Of a DNA stretch of 64,000 bases, positions 9,550-18,333 are shown piece after piece. The DNA lies in assembly GCF_012726205.1 (NCBI RefSeq), contig NZ_JAASAE010000004.1:248001-312000 (forward strand), in the 5' to 3' direction. The notes beneath the pieces are model-generated. The model had not been told where the DNA came from, ran no database searches, and worked only from the letters and a program-made list of their open reading frames with translations. The number at the start of each line of letters is the position of its first letter. Within the stretch, counting starts at the first letter, position 1. The position numbers were made by a program, and so were the translations under genes. The DNA is from Rhodococcus sp. HNM0569. GTDB lineage: Bacteria > Actinomycetota > Actinomycetes > Mycobacteriales > Mycobacteriaceae.

Positions 9550-10761
9550 TCAGGCCGTCACCGGACGTCGTGTGGCGCGCAGATCCACCGCCCACACGGC
9601 GAACGACAGCATCGACAGTGCGGCACCGGCGACGCACACCGCCGTCCATCCGCCGGCGCGCCATGCCGTGGTGCCCACGGCCGACCCCGCCGCGGCTCCC
9701 ACGAAGTACGCCGTCATGTACACCGAGTTCATGCGGGAGCGGGCCTGCGGCTCGAGCGCGAACACGATGTTCTGGTTGCTGATGTGCACCGATTGCAGTG
9801 CGAGGTCGGCGACCACGAACGACACCACGAACCACGCGACCGAGTGGGCGCCGAGAAAGCCGAACAGCGGCCAGCACACGAGCAACAGCACCAGGCCACC
9901 GAAACTCGCCCACTGCGCGAGGCCGCGATCCGCGAGCCGTCCGACCGCGGAGGCGGCCACCGCCCCGGCCACCCCGGACAGTCCGATCAGCCCGATCGTG
10001 GCAGGGGAGTACCCGAACGGCGCGCGTGAGAGCAGCAGCGCCATCGTCGCGAACACCGCGCTCACAGCCGCGAAGGTGGTCGCGCCGAGCATCGCGCGTG
10101 TCCGCAGCCGGGGATACCGCGCGACGAGGCTGCCGAGCGAGCGCAGCGCCTCGCCGTAGCCGATCCGCGTCCGTTGCGACGGCGAATCGTCGGGCAGCAC
10201 CTTCCACAATGCGAGCGCGACGACGATCATCAGCGCACCCGCGATGCGGTAGATCGTGGTCCATCCGCCGAGTGTCGACACCAGGCCCGCGGCGCTGCGG
10301 GCCACAAGAATCCCGACGAGCAGGCCGCTCATCATCGTCCCCACTGCACGACCGGAACGCGCGGGATCGGCCAGCGACGCTGCGAACGGGACGAGCACCT
10401 GGGCCGCCACCGAGAACGCGCCCGCGACGGCAGTGCCGGTGAGGAAAGTCGCGATGTTCGGCGACCACCCACTGAGCGCCTGGCCCGCGGCGGCGAGCAG
10501 CATCAGCCCGACGGCGAGCTTCCTGCGATCGAGGAGGTCGCCGAGCGGCACGAGCAACAGCAGCCCGGCGCCGTACGCAACCTGCGCGACGGTGACCGAC
10601 ACGGCGGCGGTGGCGGGCGCCACGGACAGGGCACCCGCGATCGAGTCGAGCAGAGGCTGGTTGAAGTAGTTGCCGCCCGCACACAGGCCCGCCGCGATCG
10701 CCATCAGCACGATCGTCGGCGTGGTGAGCCTGCTGCCCGCCGGTGTGTTCTGGGGATCCAC
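9550..10761 (-). CDS. MFS transporter
   Basis: 403 residues with twelve predicted membrane helices. Between helices 2 and 3 lies a motif-A-like loop, LVPLGDLLDRRKLAVGLMLLA. Another family-like segment is VHISNQNIVFALEPQARSRM. It resembles DHA1-type exporters (YnfM/NepI-like), so proton-driven efflux is the best guess; the substrate is unknown. It converges on the racemase-like gene with 30 bp between stops and diverges from the SRAP gene. Confidence 0.85.
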   Translation of the reverse strand: MDPQNTPAGSRLTTPTIVLMAIAAGLCAGGNYFNQPLLDSIAGALSVAPATAAVSVTVAQVAYGAGLLLLVPLGDLLDRRKLAVGLMLLAAAGQALSGWSPNIATFLTGTAVAGAFSVAAQVLVPFAASLADPARSGRAVGTMMSGLLVGILVARSAAGLVSTLGGWTTIYRIAGALMIVVALALWKVLPDDSPSQRTRIGYGEALRSLGSLVARYPRLRTRAMLGATTFAAVSAVFATMALLLSRAPFGYSPATIGLIGLSGVAGAVAASAVGRLADRGLAQWASFGGLVLLLVCWPLFGFLGAHSVAWFVVSFVVADLALQSVHISNQNIVFALEPQARSRMNSVYMTAYFVGAAAGSAVGTTAWRAGGWTAVCVAGAALSMLSFAVWAVDLRATRRPVTA

Positions 10762-10882
10762 CCGCAGAGTGTGTCACCGGACGGAGACGTGCCGGCTCGT
10801 GTCGCAGCGGTGAAACGGGCGCGGACTTCGGTGGGCCGTGCTGAGATCGGGGGAGACGCCGCTCCACACGAAAGGAAGGCCG

Positions 10883-11614
10883 ATGTGCGGGCGCTACGCG
10901 AGTACCACCACCGATCGTGAACTCCGGTCGGTGTTCGAAGTCGCGGAAGTGGTGGGCGAGACGCCCGGGCCGTCGTACAACGTCGCGCCCACCCAGCCGG
11001 TGCGCGTCGTCCTCGATCGCACACCCCGCGATCGCGACGCTGCCGACAGTGAGGCGCCCGACGCCGAGCCGGTTCGGCAACTGCGCACGATGCGCTGGGG
11101 GCTGGTGCCGTCGTGGGCGAAGGACGTCAAGATCGGCAATCGGCTGATCAACGCGCGCTCCGAATCGATCACCGACAAGCCGGCCTTCCGGCGCGCGGCC
11201 GTGCGCCGCCGATGCGTCGTGCCCGCGGACGGCTACTTCGAATGGGAGAAGCGCGACGGCGCGAAGATCCCGTACTACCTGCACGGCGACGGCGTGCTCG
11301 CGATGGCCGGACTCTACGAGTTGTGGCCCGACCCCGAGAAGGACCGCGACGACCCGGACCGGTGGTTGTGGACCACCACTGTCCTCACCACCGAGGCCAC
11401 CGATGCGGCGGGCCGCATCCACGACCGCTCACCGCTGTTGCTGCCACCCGATTTCGTCGACCACTGGCTCGACACGTCGCTCACCGACCCCGACGACGTC
11501 AAGGCACTGCTCGCGTCGGTACCCGAACCGCACCTGCAGCCGTACGAGGTGAGCACCGCCGTCAACTCGCCACGCAACAACGGTCCCGAGCTGCTGGATC
11601 CGGTCGACGAGTGA
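10883..11614 (+). CDS. SRAP (HMCES/YedK) abasic-site DNA-protein crosslink protein
   Basis: 243 residues. The protein starts exactly at MCGRY, whose Cys2 becomes the catalytic nucleophile after Met removal and forms a thiazolidine with abasic sites in single-stranded DNA. Other family residues are present: INARSESI (Asn), DGYFEWEK (Glu) and IHDRSPLLL (His). An AAAGGAAGG at 10871-10879 supports the ATG. The next gene, an AlkD-like glycosylase, overlaps by 4 bp, so the two are co-translated. No LexA box was seen upstream. Confidence 0.93.
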   Translation: MCGRYASTTTDRELRSVFEVAEVVGETPGPSYNVAPTQPVRVVLDRTPRDRDAADSEAPDAEPVRQLRTMRWGLVPSWAKDVKIGNRLINARSESITDKPAFRRAAVRRRCVVPADGYFEWEKRDGAKIPYYLHGDGVLAMAGLYELWPDPEKDRDDPDRWLWTTTVLTTEATDAAGRIHDRSPLLLPPDFVDHWLDTSLTDPDDVKALLASVPEPHLQPYEVSTAVNSPRNNGPELLDPVDE

Positions 11615-12327
11615 GTACCGCCGCCGACGTCGCCCACGCGCTCGCGGAGCTCGCCGACCCGGACGCGGCCGGCACGATGCAGCGGTACTTCAAGACCGGT
11701 CCCGGCGAGTACGGCGAAGGCGACGTCTTTCTCGGTGTGCGCGTGCCGCAGGTACGCGCTGTCGCGAAGGGCTTCGCGGATCTTCCGGTCGACCAGATCG
11801 ACGTGCTGCTCGACAGCGCCTTCCACGAGCACAGGTTCGCGGCACTCGTCGTGCTCGTCACGCGCTACGCGCGCGCCCGCGACGACGACACCAGACGGGC
11901 GGTGGTCGACCACTACGTGGAGGCGGTGCTGCGCGGCCGCGTCGACAACTGGGATCTGGTCGACACGTCGGCGCACGCGATTCTCGGCGAGTGGCTCGTC
12001 GACCGGCGGCGCGATCTCGTGTTCACCCTGGCCGCCGACCCCGACCTGTGGCGGCGGCGCGTCGCGCTCCTCGCCACCTTCGCGTTCGTCAAGCACGGCG
12101 ACGCGTCGACCACGCTGGAGGTGGCCGCACGCGTGCTCGACGACCGCCGCGATCTCACGCAGAAGGCGACGGGCTGGATGCTGCGCGAGGTCGGCAAGCG
12201 CGTCGACCGCGCTGCGCTCACCGGCTTCCTCGACACCCACGCCGCACACAGGGGGCGCACCGCGCTCGGTTACGCCACCGAACACCTCACCCCGGCCGAG
12301 CGCGCGCACTACCGCTCCCTCACCTGA
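11611..12327 (+). CDS. AlkD-like DNA alkylation repair protein
   Basis: 238 residues, all-helical HEAT-like repeat protein of the AlkC/AlkD DNA glycosylase family, which removes cationic alkyl adducts such as 7-methylguanine. Family features include GVRVPQVRAVAKGFADL, DNWDLVDTSAHAILGEWL and WMLREVGKRVDRAAL. The GTG start overlaps the SRAP stop (GTGA). The pairing is logical: the glycosylase makes abasic sites and SRAP protects them. The reading frame continues upstream, but that part is antisense-like and lacks family sequence. Confidence 0.88.
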   Translation: MSTAADVAHALAELADPDAAGTMQRYFKTGPGEYGEGDVFLGVRVPQVRAVAKGFADLPVDQIDVLLDSAFHEHRFAALVVLVTRYARARDDDTRRAVVDHYVEAVLRGRVDNWDLVDTSAHAILGEWLVDRRRDLVFTLAADPDLWRRRVALLATFAFVKHGDASTTLEVAARVLDDRRDLTQKATGWMLREVGKRVDRAALTGFLDTHAAHRGRTALGYATEHLTPAERAHYRSLT

Positions 12328-12457
12328 CGGCTCCCGCACCCGGCCCCGCGCCCGGCTGCCGTGTGCGCCGGCCGACACACGCGCTGTTACAGTGCCTCAG
12401 CGCGTGCGGCAGTCGGGGTGGCGCAGCGGAGGAACAAGGCCTTCTCGGAGGGGTGTC

Positions 12458-13825
12458 GTGCGTCGTCTGTCGATCGAAAGCTTGCGTGCCGCAAGCGGAA
12501 AACTGCGTGCCGCGAGCAAGAGATCGCGGACCGCGACGGTACCTGCGGCGTGCGTCGCGGCGGCGCTGGTGTGCACGGCCCCCGCGTCGGCCGTCCCGCC
12601 CGTCGACATGGGCGACGTGTTCAATCCGTTCGTCCTCACCACATTCGAGGACGCGCAGGTCGCGTCGCCCGAGCAGTTGCTGCCGCAGCTGCCCACCGGC
12701 GACCCGTTCTACGACGTCCCGGCCTACGATCCCACCGCTCCGGCCGGCACCCTGTTGAAGTCCCGCCCCGCGACGATCCAGGTGGGCGGTGTGCAGCCGG
12801 GGCACGTGCGCGGCTACCAGATGATGTACGTGACCACCGACTTCGACGGTTCACCGACGGTCAGCACGGGGCTGCTGATGATCCCGGACAACGCCGACAC
12901 GGCGCCGGGCGGTCGCAGGCTCGTCGGTTACTCGGAAGCCAACGACAGCCTCGGCCCCAACTGCATGCCGAGCTACCAGTGGACCGGCGGGAACCAGACC
13001 GACCCGTCGTTGTTCTCCGCGCTCGGGCCCGTCGCGCAGATGTTCGGCGAGGGCTGGGCCGTCATGATGAGCGACACCGCCAACGACGGCGACCCCGCGC
13101 CCAACGGCTTCTCGATCGGCCGATTCTCCGGCGCCGCAACCCTCGACGGTCTGCGCGCGGCGATCGCCCTGCCCGAGGCCGGGTTCGCGCCCGACGTGCC
13201 GATCGGGCTGTTCGGGATCGCCGGTGGCGGCGTCGCGTCCGGGTTCGCGGCCGAGCGCCGCGCCGAGTACGCGCCGGAACTCAACGTCGTCGGCACCGTG
13301 CTCGAATCGATGGTGATCGACAGTGCCGCCTTCGAACGGCAGGCCGACGGCGGTATCGGTGCCGGCTTCGTGTTCGCGAACTCGCTCGGGTTCGCCGCGA
13401 AATATCCCGAGATCGACCTCGACACCGAACTGACGCCTTTCGGCAAGACGATGGCGGGCATCTACAACACGACCTGCCAGCTGAACTACCTGTTCACGCC
13501 GTTCGTCCCGATGTCGGCGCTCTACGTGCACGGGCGGCCCGCGGACAATCCGGCGTTCGCGCGTGCCTACGCCGAGAACCGGCTCGGGCAGTCGGCGCCG
13601 GACGCGCCCGTGCTGATCGCGTCGTGCAAGGACGACTTCCTCGTGCCGTACTCGGACGTCGAGGAGTTGATCGCCACCTACCGCGCTGGTGGCACCGACG
13701 TCACGGTGGATCCCGCCCGCTCGTGCGGTGTCACCGACCTGACCGACCCCTATCGGATGGGCACGGAACTGCTGGGCATGCAGAACATTCCGTGGCTCGC
13801 CGACCGATTCGAGGAGGCTCGATGA
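12458..13825 (+). CDS. Secreted LIP-type lipase-fold protein, probable pseudoenzyme
   Basis: About 455 residues. The N-terminus is a long signal peptide (RTATVPAACVAAALVCTAPASA). The rest resembles secretory triacylglycerol lipases (LIP family): YVTTDFDGSPTVSTGLLMIP, GRRLVGYSEANDSLGPNC and VLIASCKDDFLVPYSDVEEL, the last holding the acid residue. At the nucleophile elbow, where the family has GxSxG, this protein reads FGIAGGGVASG, with Ala in place of Ser. No clear catalytic His follows in SCGVTDLTDPYR. GTG 12458 has GGAGGGG upstream. A possible promoter is TACAGT at 12388-12393. It overlaps the next exported gene by 4 bp, so the two may work together. Binding rather than hydrolysis is my inference. 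Confidence 0.8.
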   Translation: MRRLSIESLRAASGKLRAASKRSRTATVPAACVAAALVCTAPASAVPPVDMGDVFNPFVLTTFEDAQVASPEQLLPQLPTGDPFYDVPAYDPTAPAGTLLKSRPATIQVGGVQPGHVRGYQMMYVTTDFDGSPTVSTGLLMIPDNADTAPGGRRLVGYSEANDSLGPNCMPSYQWTGGNQTDPSLFSALGPVAQMFGEGWAVMMSDTANDGDPAPNGFSIGRFSGAATLDGLRAAIALPEAGFAPDVPIGLFGIAGGGVASGFAAERRAEYAPELNVVGTVLESMVIDSAAFERQADGGIGAGFVFANSLGFAAKYPEIDLDTELTPFGKTMAGIYNTTCQLNYLFTPFVPMSALYVHGRPADNPAFARAYAENRLGQSAPDAPVLIASCKDDFLVPYSDVEELIATYRAGGTDVTVDPARSCGVTDLTDPYRMGTELLGMQNIPWLADRFEEAR

Positions 13826-15069
13826 AGAAGCTCGTTTTCGCGGCGTTCACCGCGTTCGCCGTCGTCGCGGCACCCGCCGCGCACGCACAGCCCGCGGCGG
13901 ACGGTGACGTCGACTATCTCGACGTGCCACGCGCGAACGAGACGTCCGAAGGCAACGGCGGCGTGGTGCCGTCGTTCTCCAACGATCCCGAGGTGCTGCG
14001 GCCGGTGCTCGACGCCGCGCGCGAGCGGGGCGTCGAGCCCGCGCGCTATGCGGGCCTGCTGCACCAGTACTGGCTCACCGAGGCCACCCGTGCTGCGGGC
14101 CTCGACCTCGCGAACTGGGATCCCACGCGTGGGCTCGCCGCGAACGAGCAGAACCTCGCGAAGGTCTTCACGTACTACGAGAAACTCCAGCGTGAGAATC
14201 CGGACTTCCTGTGGACGGGTCAGGGCGGCATGGCCGGGCCGTCGTTCGCGGCCGGGATCATGGACATCGACCTGGGCCGCGTCGTTCTCGGTGTGCACGA
14301 AATCCGGGACGTGGTCGCCGAGATCGTGCAGCGCGTGAACGACGTCGCCGCGCCCGCGACAGCGAACCTGCCCAGCGACGTGCAGGCCGTTCTCGACGTC
14401 GGCGGATCGATCACCGCCGAGGACATCGCGGAATTCCAGGTGCGGGTCATCGCGATGAACAAGCACATCTTCACCGACCTGATCCCGCAGCATCAGGCCT
14501 ATCTCGGCGGTGGCATGGCCGCGATCGACGAGTACCACGCGGCCGGACTGATCGACGACGCGGCGTACTCCGCGTGGCAGGACATCGCGACGGGCGAGCC
14601 CGACAAGATCGTCGACGGCAATGCACAGCTGCTCTACCGCGAGCAGAACCAGGCCATCGCCGATCAGTGGGACGCCGCGTCGTCGATGCGGCAGCCGGTG
14701 GGCCGCGCCCTCACCTACGTCAGCACGATCGCGGCCGACCCCGCGATTCCCGGTCTCGTCCCGCCGCGCGAGGCGAGCCCGCTCACGCTCGTCGCGTCGG
14801 ATCTGGGCGGCGCCGAGGTCGACGGCCCGCAATGGCACCTGCAGACGCCGCTGCCCGCGTTCAACTGGGCCGACCGCGACGGCCGGTGGGCGTACATCAC
14901 CGAGCACATGCTGCCCACCTATCGCGCGTTGAAGGAGCAGCATCCGGACCAGTGGATGGCGGCGCTCAGCAAGCCGATGGACCAGCAGATCCTCGAACAG
15001 CGGGCGCTCGTACGGTTGCCGCAGATGCTGCGGTCGATGGCGTCGGTGACGCAGGCGCAGTTCTACTGA
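13822..15069 (+). CDS. Exported protein of unknown function
   Basis: About 415 residues. A clean Sec signal peptide (MKKLVFAAFTAFAVVAAPAAHA) is followed by a mature, mostly helical, soluble protein. Segments such as NEQNLAKVFTYYEKLQREN and GQGGMAGPSFAAGIMDIDLGR look like a structured enzyme or binding domain that I do not recognise. The ATG at 13822 overlaps the lipase-like stop and has GAGGAGG upstream, so the two are translationally coupled. It is followed by a terminator hairpin. No lipobox, catalytic motif or membrane segment beyond the signal peptide is evident. Confidence 0.75.
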   Translation: MKKLVFAAFTAFAVVAAPAAHAQPAADGDVDYLDVPRANETSEGNGGVVPSFSNDPEVLRPVLDAARERGVEPARYAGLLHQYWLTEATRAAGLDLANWDPTRGLAANEQNLAKVFTYYEKLQRENPDFLWTGQGGMAGPSFAAGIMDIDLGRVVLGVHEIRDVVAEIVQRVNDVAAPATANLPSDVQAVLDVGGSITAEDIAEFQVRVIAMNKHIFTDLIPQHQAYLGGGMAAIDEYHAAGLIDDAAYSAWQDIATGEPDKIVDGNAQLLYREQNQAIADQWDAASSMRQPVGRALTYVSTIAADPAIPGLVPPREASPLTLVASDLGGAEVDGPQWHLQTPLPAFNWADRDGRWAYITEHMLPTYRALKEQHPDQWMAALSKPMDQQILEQRALVRLPQMLRSMASVTQAQFY

Positions 15070-15079
15070 CGGTGGCGCA

Positions 15080-15113
15080 CCCCGCCGCGTGCCGGGCTCG
15101 ACGCGCGGCGGGG
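15080..15113 (+). terminator. Probable intrinsic terminator
   Basis: CCCCGCCGCG (15080-15089) pairs with CGCGGCGGGG (15104-15113) over a 14-nt loop, 10 bp after the stop of the exported protein. No U-tract is present. Confidence 0.65.
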
Positions 15114-15143
15114 CGCTGTACCCGGGCGCTCTAGGATGAGGGC

Positions 15144-16280
15144 GTGTGCGCCCGTGAATTCGATGTCGACGGCGTGCTCGCCCACCTGCGTCGCCGTCCC
15201 GATGTCGAGGCCCCCAATCTGCACGCGGTCGACGCGACCGATCGCCTGCTGCTCGACGAGGCGGCCGACGCGCTCGCCGCCGACCCGGCGGCGGTCGTCG
15301 TGCTCGGCGACCGGTACGGCGCGCTCACGCTCGGTGCCGCGGTCTCGGCGGGCGCGACGGGCATCCGCACGTTCCAGGACGCGCTGACGGGTGAGCGCGC
15401 GCTCGCGTCGAATGCGCGTCGCGTCGGGCTCGCGGACCGCTACCGTTCGCTGCCGCTCGGCGTGGAGTTGCTGGCCGGCGCCCGCGTGGTGCTCGTGCAA
15501 CTGCCACGCGGCCTCGCCGAACTCGACGAATACGCGCAGGCGATCGCGGCGCACGCCGATCCGTCGGTCCGGGTGTACGCGGGTGGCCGGATCAAGCACC
15601 TGTCGACGTCGATGAACGACGTCCTCGCGCGGTCCTTCTCCCATGTCCACGCGACGCTCGCGCGGCAGAAGTCCCGCGTGCTGGTCGCGTCGGGCCCCGT
15701 GCCGGAACCCGCGCGGTTCCCGCTCCGCGAGCACTCCGCCGAACTCGGGCTCACGGTCGTGGCGCACGGGGCGGCGTTCGGGGGCGCGGGGCTCGACATC
15801 GGCACCCGCGCACTCGTCGGTGTTCTCGGCGACACGCCTGCCGACGCTCGCACCGCGCTCGACCTCGGATGCGGCACCGGCATCCTCGCGGCCGCCCTCG
15901 CGCGACTGCGTCCCGAACTCGAGGTGATCGCGACCGACCAGTCCGCCGGGGCCGTCGCGTCGGCCGCCGAGACCGCGGCGGCCAACGGACTGGCCGACCG
16001 GATCCGCGTCGTCCGCGACGATGCGGCGGGCTCGCTCGACGACGACTCGGTCGACCTCGTCGTGTGCAATCCGCCTTTTCACGTCGGCGCTGCCGTGCAC
16101 ACCGGGTCCGCCGACAAGATGTTTCGCGCCGCGGGACGTGTCCTGCGGCGCGGCGGCGAGATGTGGACCGTCTTCAACACGCACCTCGCCTACACGCGGG
16201 CACTCGAACGTGCCGTCGGGCCCACGCGCACGGTGACGCGCACCCGCAAGTTCACCGTCACCGCCTCGGTCGCGCGTTGA
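15144..16280 (+). CDS. RsmC/RlmG-type class I SAM RNA guanine methyltransferase
   Basis: 378 residues in two halves. The N-terminal half is a degenerate methyltransferase-like domain (VVVLGDRYGALTLGAA). The C-terminal half is catalytic, with SAM motif I ALDLGCGTGILAAALAR and motif IV NPPFH, which marks guanine-N2 methylation of rRNA by the RsmC/RlmG group. Target base is unknown. Start GTG 15144 fits a leaderless mRNA: TAGGAT at 15132-15137 lies 6 nt before the start codon, with no RBS. Confidence 0.85.
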   Translation: MCAREFDVDGVLAHLRRRPDVEAPNLHAVDATDRLLLDEAADALAADPAAVVVLGDRYGALTLGAAVSAGATGIRTFQDALTGERALASNARRVGLADRYRSLPLGVELLAGARVVLVQLPRGLAELDEYAQAIAAHADPSVRVYAGGRIKHLSTSMNDVLARSFSHVHATLARQKSRVLVASGPVPEPARFPLREHSAELGLTVVAHGAAFGGAGLDIGTRALVGVLGDTPADARTALDLGCGTGILAAALARLRPELEVIATDQSAGAVASAAETAAANGLADRIRVVRDDAAGSLDDDSVDLVVCNPPFHVGAAVHTGSADKMFRAAGRVLRRGGEMWTVFNTHLAYTRALERAVGPTRTVTRTRKFTVTASVAR

Positions 16281-16461
16281 CAGCCCGGCTGCGGTGACGC
16301 GCCCGCGCGGGCCCCGTGTGGCGATTCGCGTGGCCACGCCGTAGAGTCCGAAATGTCCGGTGCCCTCGGTGCGCCGACGCGGGAACTCGCGCCAGGCGTC
16401 CGTCGTTGGACGATCAGTAGGCCGGAATTGTCCGGCAACCACACGAGAAGGGACGTGCACG

Positions 16462-17295
16462 GTGCGCACCACCAGCAACCCGGTGTTCCGCAACCTGCCC
16501 AAGCAGGAGGGCGGCTACGCCTCGTTCGGAACGGCGTCGGCCGGCGCCGCGCAGGCCACCCAGTTCGGTCAGCAGCCGCAGTTCACGCAGGCAGGCCCCG
16601 ACCAGCGGTCGATGACGATCGACGACGTCGTCACCAAGACCGGCATCACGCTCGGCGTCCTCGCGATCAGCGCGATCGTCTCGTACTACCTGGCGAGCAA
16701 CGACACGTCGCTCGCGGTGCCGCTCGTGGCGGGCGGCGGCATCATCGGCTTCGTCCTCGCGATGATCGGCACGCTCGGCCGCAAGATGGACAAGCCCCCG
16801 CTCGTGCTCGCCTATGCGGTCGCCGAAGGCGTGTTCCTCGGCGCGCTGTCGCTGCTGTTCACGGGCGTCGAGTTCGGCGGTGTCGGTGGCGCGGGCCTGA
16901 TCGGTCAGGCAGTGCTCGGCACGTTCGGCGTGTTCTTCGGCATGCTGGTCGTCTACAAGACCGGCGCCATCCGCGTCACGCCGCGCTTCACCCGCATGCT
17001 CGTCGGCGCCATGATCGGCATCCTCGTCCTCGTCGTCGGCAACCTCGTGGCGTCGTTCTTCACGCCCGGTGGCTTCGGCCTGCGCGACGGCGGCACGCTC
17101 GCGATCATCTTCAGCCTCGTGTGCATCGCGGTCGCCGCGTTCAGCTTCCTGCTCGACTTCGACGCCGCCGACCAGCTCATCCGCGCCCAGGCCCCCGAGA
17201 AGGCCGCGTGGGGCGTCGCATTCGGTCTCACCATCACCCTCGTGTGGCTGTACATCGAGATCCTGCGTCTGCTCAGCTACTTCCAGAACGACTAG
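16462..17295 (+). CDS. Bax inhibitor-1/YccA-like membrane protein
   Basis: About 277 residues. A soluble N-terminus begins VRTTSNPVFRNLPKQEGGYA, a start also typical of mycobacterial homologues, followed by seven membrane helices of the Bax1-I type. The family acts as pH-sensitive calcium leak or membrane homeostasis protein; the role in actinobacteria is not settled. GTG 16462 has GAGAAGGGA about 8 nt upstream. TAGAGT at 16342-16347 may be the -10 box. The gene ends 8 bp before the first copy of the 65-bp palindrome, which may serve as its terminator. Confidence 0.85.
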   Translation: MRTTSNPVFRNLPKQEGGYASFGTASAGAAQATQFGQQPQFTQAGPDQRSMTIDDVVTKTGITLGVLAISAIVSYYLASNDTSLAVPLVAGGGIIGFVLAMIGTLGRKMDKPPLVLAYAVAEGVFLGALSLLFTGVEFGGVGGAGLIGQAVLGTFGVFFGMLVVYKTGAIRVTPRFTRMLVGAMIGILVLVVGNLVASFFTPGGFGLRDGGTLAIIFSLVCIAVAAFSFLLDFDAADQLIRAQAPEKAAWGVAFGLTITLVWLYIEILRLLSYFQND

Positions 17296-17302
17296 CTCTC
17301 GC

Positions 17303-17367
17303 ACGCCGAACGGGCGGTTTCCCAGAAGGTCACTCGACCGATGCCTGGGAAACCGCCCGTTCGGCGT
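17303..17367. repeat. 65-bp palindromic repeat, copy 1
   Basis: Arms of 23 nt (17303-17325 and 17345-17367) are perfect reverse complements and begin ACGCCGAACGGGCGGTTTCC. The 19-nt loop is at 17326-17344. The reverse complement of this whole unit, loop included, recurs at 18296-18360, so this is a defined repeat unit and not merely a terminator. It also sits where the Bax1-I gene would need a terminator. Confidence 0.93.
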
Positions 17368-17368
17368 T

Positions 17369-17393
17369 TGTGGATAGCGAAAACCTATCCACA
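17369..17393. repeat. Inverted pair of DnaA-box-like 9-mers
   Basis: TGTGGATAG (17369-17377) and CTATCCACA (17385-17393) are exact reverse complements 7 nt apart. Each is one base from the DnaA box TTATCCACA. They lie directly after repeat copy 1 and upstream of the DUF559 gene. They may instead be just a small hairpin in the leader of that gene. Confidence 0.6.
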
Positions 17394-17460
17394 GGCGGCC
17401 GCGCCACCAGGCGAACTCGTCGGAGTGCGTGACGACGCTCGTCGCATGCACTCACTCGCC

Positions 17461-18333
17461 ATGCCTTTCCACGGTCCTCGCGCGGTGGCCGCCGGAGTGG
17501 TCACTCGCCATCAACTGGCCCTCGACCACGTGCGCGTGTACCCGGGTATCCATGTCGATCGCCGCACCACGGTCGACGCACTCGTGCGCGCACACGCAGC
17601 GGCGCTGTTCACCTCCCCGCACGGTGTCCTCACCGGCCTGTCCGCCGCAGCCGTGCACGGTGCGTCGTGGATTCCCGCGTCGGCGCCCGCCGAGGTCGTT
17701 CGCAACGGGCACTACCGGCCGACTCCCGGCCTGCTCACGTACAACCGTCGGCTCGAACCCGACGAGATCACGTGCGTCGACGGCGTGCGGGTGGCGACAC
17801 CGGCGCGTGCCGCATTCGACCTCGGTTGCCGACTGCCGCGTCGCCGTGCCGTCGCGGTGCTCGACGACTTGTGTGCGGCGACAGCACTGTCGGTCGACGC
17901 CATCTCCGAGCTTGCGCGCAGGCATCGCGGCGCGCGGGGCGTACGACAACTGGCGAAGACGCTCGCCGTCGTCGACGCCGGTGCGCAATCGCCGCCGGAG
18001 AGCCACCTCCGTGTGCTGCTGATCGACTCCGGGCTTCCGCGCCCGTGCACTCAGATCCCGATCTCCGACGCATCGGGCAGACCGTTTGCGTGGGCGGATC
18101 TGGGCTGGCCGGAACTCCGACTCGTCGTCGAGTACGACGGCGAACACCACTGGACGGACCGGGCGCAGCGAGCCTGGGACATCGAACGCCATGCGCGGAT
18201 CGAGGCGCTCGGCTGGACCGTCGTCCGTGTCAGCGCCGAGTTGCTCTACGACCGTCCGGCCGATCTCGTGCGCCGCGTCGCACGCGCACTGGAAAACGCC
18301 GAACGGGCGGTTTCCCAGGTATCGGTCGAGTGA
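17461..18333 (+). CDS. DUF559 PD-(D/E)XK nuclease-like protein with AbiEi-like N-terminus
   Basis: About 290 residues. The N-terminal part (GVVTRHQLALDHVRVYPGIH and LTGLSAAAVHGASWIP) resembles the winged-helix region of AbiEi-type antitoxins. The C-terminal part is a DUF559/Vsr-like nuclease fold: LRLVVEYDGEHHWTDRAQ supplies the E and D positions and RIEALGWTVVRVSAELLY the final strand. ATG 17461 is a guess; ATG 17446 is possible and no RBS is visible. The last ~12 codons (NAERAVSQVSVE) are encoded inside repeat copy 2, so the original end was probably altered by the repeat. The gene is bracketed by inverted repeats. DNA cleavage, and any role in defence or mobility, is untested. Confidence 0.75.
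   Translation: MPFHGPRAVAAGVVTRHQLALDHVRVYPGIHVDRRTTVDALVRAHAAALFTSPHGVLTGLSAAAVHGASWIPASAPAEVVRNGHYRPTPGLLTYNRRLEPDEITCVDGVRVATPARAAFDLGCRLPRRRAVAVLDDLCAATALSVDAISELARRHRGARGVRQLAKTLAVVDAGAQSPPESHLRVLLIDSGLPRPCTQIPISDASGRPFAWADLGWPELRLVVEYDGEHHWTDRAQRAWDIERHARIEALGWTVVRVSAELLYDRPADLVRRVARALENAERAVSQVSVE

Noticed and set aside
10762-10882. Possible LexA/SOS box upstream of the SRAP gene
   Set aside because: No TCGAAC-N4-GTTCGA-like sequence is present in the intergenic region.
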